Assembly: GCA_963556495.2 (NCBI GenBank)
Contig: OY747704.1
Location: forward strand, 2,145,001-2,209,000
From: Valencia hispanica
Lineage: Eukaryota; Chordata; Actinopteri; Cyprinodontiformes; Valenciidae
DNA: 64,000 bases
Direction: 5' to 3'
In this document: one piece after another, positions 57,856 through 64,000 of the stretch
How positions within the stretch are numbered: position 1 is the first letter of the stretch
Layout: every line of letters begins with the position of its first letter
Notes under the pieces: model-generated
What the model was told of the DNA's origin: nothing
The model's input: the letters and a program-made list of their open reading frames with translations, nothing else
The model's database searches: none
Translations under genes and position numbers: made by a program

Positions 57856-58894
57856 TTTTGGAACACAAACAAAACAATCAAAGCTGAATTATTCACTCTC
57901 TCTCTCACCTGCTTATCTGCTCACCTGTGCGTAACAGAAAATATCTGTTTTTAGAATCACGCAGACCTGTAATTCCACTTTCTATTGGCCGATTTGGATG
58001 GTGGACATATGCTTGGAATTGTAAAATCCTATACAATCACGCTGACATCAGAACTTTGAAGCAGATTGGACAAAGCAAATGTTTACATGGGGAAAGTTCA
58101 CAGTGCGCATAACAGACAAGGTTGAGCTTCCTCGAATCAAATGTAAAAAAATAATGGCAAAGGATTACGTTTTTTTTCACAGTTTCTTTTCTAAATGCAC
58201 ACTGGGTATTTTAGTTATTCTGGAAATACAGTCATATCACGTTGGATTATTCTTTTCAGCAGGGAAGAATTTATGCTCTTGTTTTTTAAATGCTGTACGT
58301 ATTTCTGGGCATTTTTTTGCTGCTCGTTTGCTAACATTTGCACGTAGCGTGATGAAACTCACAGCTTTAGAATCTGAGAGGCTGGCTTTCAGCAAAGGCA
58401 AAGTTTGCTCGGTTCTGTTCGGCAGGGTGACCGACAGGCTTGGTTTAATGTGTTCATGTAAAAATCGCAAAATAGCACAACTGTTCTTTTAATTGCTTGT
58501 TATTTTTTCTGGGTTTGGAGGTCACAGAAAATATTTATATGAGTCTTTAGCTGAGATTCTGAGGTTTATAATGATAGGACATGCTTAGCAATCAGTAACC
58601 ACAGGTCAACTAAATTCGGACATTTTCCCCGCCCTTCCCCCACAGTGACCCGGCAGCGGGGCTGTGGGGTTGAACAGGTTAATCCCAAAGGGAAATTAAA
58701 GTCATATTATCCAAGTTTCTTCAAAGAGTTGTTGTAGATGGTGATGGCTGTGGGCAGGAAGGACCTCCTGCAGCAGTCTGTGTTGTTGCAGATCTGAAAA
58801 AGAAGGTGTCCCTTTCAGCGCTCACCACTGGAATATGTAGTCTACTTTCTTGTCAATAGGCTATTAGCAAAACTCCTCTTTACCTTTGAGGCGC
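57856..58894. other. Unassigned sequence
   Basis: A 137-codon plus-strand frame (58079-58492) shows no recognisable domain and no codon regularity. 58680-58860 (gatggctgtgggcaggaagg) resembles a widespread fish LINE-related repeat. Confidence 0.35.
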
Positions 58895-59155
58895 TTCTCA
58901 GACATTTTACGCTCCTGTAAATTTTTTACCAGAACCGCTTGGAAAGTCCACTCCACCTTTGGCAGTTTCTCCTTCCAGTTTGCTGCCACAAACAACTGGA
59001 ACGAGTTGTAAAAAAAGCTTTATATTTTCAAAGTCAACTTTCAGTAATTGTTTGTGAATAATTTATTTATATTTATTTTTACTGCTGCCTCTCGCCAAGG
59101 TCAGTGTTGGAAATGACAACTAGTTCTCAGTCGTCTCACCTGGTTAAATAAATGA
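58895..59155 (+). mobile_element. LINE 3' end (family not identified)
   Basis: Plus strand reads FGSFSFQFAATNNWNEL followed by a short degenerate end, matching the C-terminus of LINE reverse transcriptase proteins with an F.FSAANDWN.LQ pattern. The 3' UTR ends cacctggttaaataaatgaa, a tail shared by many fish LINE copies. Confidence 0.55.
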
Positions 59156-59324
59156 AGGAGAGTGAAGACTTTTGTGAGGTTCTCTGCAGTGCTATGTCAC
59201 TGAATTCATGGTGTTCAACCCTGATTTGTTGAATTGTTCCTTTTCATTTTAAGGCTCCTTAACTCTAAACTAGTTTCCCAAATTGACTACTGTCATCTCA
59301 GATGTTGAGCAGTGCCCCCCGCAC

Positions 59325-59549
59325 ACCCCGCACACCTCTCCTTCTCCAGCCAGGCACAGCACGCAGCAGCCGCAGGCATCTTTTATCCGGCCGTAGTAGC
59401 AGGCGTGCGGTAGGTGATGCGTTCCTCTCCTGCGGGCATGGTCTGAGGTGCGACCCTTGGCCGGGGCTTGCCGGTGGTGTTCCCCACTCTTGTGTGTGCG
59501 TCTCCTATGGTACGATGTGCAGCAGCGACGCCAGGACCAACTCCAGCAT
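59325..59549 (-). pseudogene. IGFBP-type cysteine motif, possible host exon or gene fragment
   Basis: The minus strand reads ACYYGRIKDACGCCVLCLAG then EGEVCG. The G..(R/K)DACGCC..C...EGE.CG pattern is the diagnostic core of the IGF-binding-protein N-terminal domain found in IGFBP7, HTRA and KAZALD-like secreted proteins. An upstream ATG at 59549 opens MLELVLASLLHIV, a signal-peptide-like start, but it is one base out of frame and hits a stop. After VCG comes GTGTGCG, a usable donor context. It could be a decayed exon, a frameshifted sequence or a mis-assembled real exon. The surrounding cysteines of a full domain are not all present in this frame. Confidence 0.35.
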
Positions 59550-59650
59550 GTGTCGTCTGAACCGAAGAGCCAAACAGCGAGAGCCGAGCAGGGAGAGGGT
59601 CCCCTGGTCCCTCTGATCCAGAGGCGTCCGTGTAACTCGGGTGAGAATTC

Positions 59651-59852
<202 letters not shown>

Positions 59853-59899
59853 ACTTATTTAACGTGTAGGGGAGAACGGGGCTTGTTGTCCCATGGGCC

Positions 59900-60775
59900 T
59901 AGCGACAAATCTAACAACCACCCTTAGCTACTTTCTGTGAAACCTTGTTGCTGATATTTCCTGCAGATTAGAGACCGGATTTCTTCTGCATCCAGACTGT
60001 CCTTCCAGATGCTCAGAAAGGGAATATTTTGCACATGCAGCATGATCACGCTACATCCACTGACCAATCATAAACCTTTTTCAGTTAATTTCACCCACTC
60101 ACAAACAAAGGTGTTTGGTGTTGAAAATATTTTCAAAAGTAGGACAGAAATCTGCAGATATACAAGACAGATCTTTCTTGTATAAGCCACAAACAAACAT
60201 CGTTCTTCACCTTCACTCCTTTCATCGTCTGTACTACGCTGCATCGCACACCTGTGGTGCATCCAAGGAATGTTCAAAATGTATGGTAAATTCCATAATG
60301 TAGGACATTTAAAACTAATAACAAAAAACACTGATATTATTCCCATAAGCAACGTTCGATGTATACTAAATATGCCCTACTTATTTTTACAAAGTAATAA
60401 AAAACTAACAAACAAACAAAAACTACATTCTCTCTATTAATTTTGTCTTGCGATATCTCGACAACTGTCTTTTTTTCAGAACTATAAATGTTGTTTAACA
60501 GGTCTTGGATGTCCAGTTGCAATTTGATAACTTGCAACTTTTAAACCACTTCTCTTAACAGTATAGGTGAGGCAAAAATACTATAACATGCTTCACAGTC
60601 TCTTCTTGAAGACAAAGTCACATTTCCCCTGTTTAAAAAATATATTGTTTAACCCTGTATGACAAAATCCTAATCTAGATATAAATATTTCCTCCTTGCT
60701 CTTTCGTTCTGTTTTGCTCATTATACCAACTTTCCTTTGAATGTTATAAAGCCACCTACCAGTTTCTTTCTTCTT
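59900..60775 (-). repeat. Inverted second copy of the hAT-like element at 28484
   Basis: The reverse complement follows 28665-29625: tttgtcttcaagaagagact, aaattgcaactggacatcca, aataagtagggcatatttag, aaggtttatgattggtcagt. It keeps the small coiled-coil frame (KLQLDIQDLL). The terminal cagtgttgccaa is absent on both sides, so the copy is end-truncated. Similarity is strong by eye over most of about 880 bp. Confidence 0.8.
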
Positions 60776-60954
60776 CACATTGTTTCTGGCAGCTTTCCTG
60801 GACCTTATGAGGTTGGCCTTTTCTGTTCTATGGGTTCTTTTATTTTGACATGTCTGAGCTCACTGGTTTTGCATACTGTTTTTATTAGAAACTGTTTTTA
60901 TTTGTTTTGGATGTTGGAGGAGAAAATGAAAGCCAGAGACTCTCTGCTCGTATA

Positions 60955-61112
60955 GTGCTGAATCCTGGCAGAGAGACGTTACAGTCGGGTATCTGATCCT
61001 GCAGCAAAGTCTCAGTGAAACACATAACACTGCATTCCCGAACTCTGGCTGAGTCCTTGTAAAGGCTTGGAGTTCATCCATTTTGTTAGCCAGTGATCTC
61101 ACATTGCCCATT
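60955..61112 (-). pseudogene. Non-LTR retrotransposon endonuclease N-terminus fragment
   Basis: The minus strand gives MGNVRSLANKMDELQAFTRT followed by a degenerate C(F)xET-like region. N.RSL.NK.DEL is the start of the APE endonuclease in several fish LINEs. Only about 50 residues. Family not determined. Confidence 0.55.
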
Positions 61113-62121
61113 ATGATTGATGGAAGAGATGGTTTGAACTTCTTCCTTCTCTGTCTCCTTTTTGCTCCTGCTCTGCATCCATGCCAGGTATTTGTGGCTT
61201 CAGTTGAGGTATTATTTCAGCTTTTGCAATGTTAAGTAGCTGCTCCCAGCTGTAAACCACCTTGTTGCCATGGTTACGCATCATAACAGGTTATCAAAAT
61301 AGTGAAAAATGAACAGCAAAAACTTTCCAGCTTCACAGGACCAAAAACTATAAACAAAGTTGGGTTAATTCTTTCCTGTGTTTGTATTAATAAAACTTAT
61401 TGCGTTCTTCAAGGCTATATATTTCAGTACTATACCATCAGAACTCCTTCCTGCTCACTCCCTGCTTCACTCATTGGCTGCGTTTTCATGTGCAAAATGT
61501 CTTTATTCGGATCATAGTTCGGATTGGAATTTGACTGTGTACATGGGCTATGAAAAAACTGTATCCGATTATAACAAGTGTTTACATCCGCTACACGTTT
61601 GATCAGAATAAATCATTTTGACATGCACAAGCTATCTGAAATACTGGATCATCATCATCATCAATAAACCATTATTGGACCTTACCTGCGTCTGCGTGTG
61701 TGTCCATACAGCAAAAGGGACACTATACATTCCTTCACTTTACCACTCACCAGAATAATACATTACTTTGATAAATGTTGAACACAAGGAACATTGATTA
61801 TCATTCTTAAACCACATGTATTTTTTTGTTGTTTTAATAAAAAATAAGATAAAGAATTTGATAAAATCTTATTTTTTTAGCAATCACCCCATTGAAATAA
61901 ATAGGGACTACTAAGCCCAACATGGGGCAGGTTGTCACAGTGGGTCCGAGTGTGTTTGGCACAATAAAACTGTAATATAAATTATAAAACTGCTACAATA
62001 AAAAACCAAAGGTGGGTTCAATTCAAGCCAAGATCCTAGGCTTTCTTTTAATCTGTCATGATGAGCAATATACACTAGAGTAAAAAGTGAGACAACCAGC
62101 TCTGGTCTACCCTACAAATGC
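61113..62121. other. Stretch without a recognisable gene
   Basis: Around 61480-61620 there are paired phrases (tcggatcatagttcggattggaa and atccgattataac; gtgtacatgg and gtgtttacatcc) suggesting a small inverted-repeat MITE, with ends not fixed. No gene. Confidence 0.35.
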
Positions 62122-62185
62122 ATTATTATTATTATTATTATTATTATTAGTAGTAGTAGTAGTAGTAGTAGTTGTAGTAGTAGTT
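62122..62185. repeat. (ATT)n/(AGT)n microsatellite
   Basis: ATT trinucleotides run directly into AGT trinucleotides. Confidence 0.95.
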
Positions 62186-64000
62186 TATTGTTGTATTAGT
62201 ATTATTGTTGTTGTTTTGGTGGAGGTTGTGTTTTTCAACAATTTCTTAAACGATAAGGTTTGGAAGTTACTTTAAGAGCAGAAAGCTGTTATTACTCTTG
62301 AAAACAGAAATCTAACAGAATTGTTGCGATTCATTCCTGAAGCTGTGCCTGTGGTGATGCTCAGTGATCCTGCCAGGGTGGGGTGGGGAAGACTTCTGCA
62401 GGTGCTCAGAAATGCATGGAGAGCTGCAAACATTTGATTTGATCAAGATGAAAAGAATGCTAGATATTTTTAAACAAAGTTTTCAGTAAGGCTGCCTGAA
62501 ATTCTTTGGTACAATAACTTTTGTTCTATATTCTGCAACACCATCAGCTCAAATAACTTACTTGGTTAAAAAGCAAAACATGCAGAGAGAGATTACTGTG
62601 GATGAGTGGCTGTGATTATAGGGGGAGCCCAGCTGTTTGCGTGTAAACTGTAATAACCTCTGATTAAAAACTATTATTTATCACTTTGATAGTTTAATAA
62701 GTGTGCTGTAGATTTTTAGTTTAGCTGCTTTATTCACGAAGAGGTTGCCAGTTTTTCCCTTCGAAGGCTGGATTTGGGTGTTTCACACACAGCCGTGTAC
62801 TTTCCTTTCTTTCCATCATATGTGTGTAACTGAATCACTTTTACAGATGTTTTAAACAACATAAGAGAAAGTTGTCAACCAAGAATAAAAATTTAATTGT
62901 AGTGCAGCATTAACCTTGCATTGCTTTAAAAAGTGATGAAAGTCCATAAATCCTGTGTCTCAAGCCCAAATGTCAAGCTTTTACTGCTTTCAGGCTATTC
63001 TACAGTAACATGTGCACATAAAAGCACATTTAAACCACATTTAATAAGAAGCAACAGAACGCAAACTAAGTGGCGTTTACATGACAAAGTAACTTTAAGG
63101 ATCAGTATCACATCAGAAATGATTAATGAAAATAAAACAAGGTATGTTAGAATAACTGTTTGGCTGTGAAGGTTTGGATGGTGAACTATGAATGTGGAAG
63201 TAGTTGAGAAGTAGCACTGGATGGAGATTAGAACCAGCCAGAAAGAGGGTTTGTTTGTTACCATGATGCTGTTTCATTGCATTCAGCTAAATAGTTTCTT
63301 GCTTGGATCCTCTGATCTACTGCTGCTGTTGCTGCATTTTTTTGCAGGGCGGCTACATGTTTTCATGGTCCTTATGGAACCATAAGGTAGCAGAAGTATT
63401 TACATCATGACTCTTGTCTCTTGGATAAATATACCAGATAAATCAGCTGGCAGGTGGGGTGATCTTAAAGAATACTTTGATCTGTGGTGGGTAGGATGTT
63501 TGCATATTTTGCACATTGCATATTAGCTTGGAGAATTTCCCATTGGAGCACAACAATGTAACAAGATGATCAGTGTTATTCACCACGCCTGACAGCAGTT
63601 GGCGTGGCTGATTGGTGAACAAGGTGGAAGCTTTCTGATTTATGTGCTGTGCCTCTGGTGTTCTGCACATTTATGTTTTCCAGTCACAAATTCTTCACTG
63701 ATGCCGTTTAAGTTTCCCTAAGGGAATCTCAGAGCCTCACTGTGTAAATACATCCTATTTATTTTCCTATCCTGGGCTGTCCATTTTGATAACATGTGCT
63801 TCCTTATCACAGCCACACTCCCTGAGATGAGAGAATTCATCATGCAGCTGATTTTCCACTACTCTCCAGTACAAGCAGGTTTATGCAAAAGCCCCAGAAC
63901 ATACTGAGAAATGCTGAAAGAAGAGGAACTCTACAATAAAGTGTAAATAGATCCTCGTTTAGAGGACTGATTGCTGCCTTACACTGTGCAAATACTTTCC
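62186..64000. other. Right-end stretch without a recognisable gene
   Basis: Only short frames without motifs. A pyrimidine-rich tract followed by AG at 63333-63347 looks like a splice acceptor, but no coding exon follows. Nothing supported. Confidence 0.4.

Noticed and set aside
58079..58492. 137-codon plus-strand frame as a gene
   Set aside because: No motif, no splice logic, and the antisense strand has an equally long-looking frame; probably chance.

Overview
The window looks like a repeat-rich, mostly non-coding stretch of a teleost fish nuclear genome, probably a percomorph such as a killifish, livebearer or cichlid relative. That placement is inferred from the repeats: a complete Rex3 (RTE-clade) LINE with its (GATG)n tail, many L2/Maui-type and Rex1-type LINE pieces, an L1-type ORF2 end, a Ty3/Gypsy element, hAT, Tc1 and TTAA-type DNA transposons, a tRNA-headed SINE and a class I-like endogenous retrovirus. 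I see no complete host gene. One possible host fragment, an IGFBP-type cysteine motif, lies near 59.3-59.5 kb.

The most notable structure spans about 10.9-22.1 kb. It is a decayed, integrated DNA-virus-like block (adintovirus / Maverick-Polinton type). On the plus strand it holds the C-terminal end of a packaging-ATPase-like protein (10934-11226), a small conserved-looking ORF (11290-11528) and a second ORF with a basic repeat tail (11522-12321). Convergent on the minus strand are a capsid-like gene of the F54H12.2 family and, downstream of it, an adenovirus-type (C5) cysteine protease whose catalytic Cys codon has become Trp. The capsid gene is broken by two insertions: a 562-bp terminal-inverted-repeat element (13421-13982) and a 7.3-kb LTR retroelement (14269-21591, 4-bp target duplication gctc). 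Without them its three pieces lie in family order over about 1.2 kb.

Left of this block is a three-level nest. A minus-strand L2 3' fragment (9916-10818) received a full-length Rex3 (3837-9903, 12-bp target duplication ggctctgcaatt). Rex3 was in turn split inside its reverse transcriptase by a 2,715-bp insertion (4727-7441) with a 16-bp duplication and an A14 tail.

Right of the block, in order: a TTAA MITE (22931-23259); a solo Gypsy-like LTR (24139-24417); a degenerate region; a hAT-like element (28484-29704); a SINE (30432-30712); a solo LTR of the same family as the 14-21 kb retroelement, inverted, with duplication cccc (30782-31206); a broken plus-strand L2/CR1 LINE (32431-34308) flanked by rearranged copies of one repeat; a truncated Gypsy element (38159 to about 42330) carrying a 1-kb hAT element (40250-41258, 8-bp duplication cctgcctc); a cluster of L2, Tc1 and L1 fragments (45.5-48.0 kb); L2 and Rex1 LINE pieces (49.6-52.4 kb); a nearly complete minus-strand L2 (53384-57310); and further LINE, piggyBac-like and simple-repeat pieces to the end, including a 200-bp (TTTC)n tract.

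No operon-like cooperation exists here. The sequence records successive insertions, and exact target duplications let the relative order of several be read directly.
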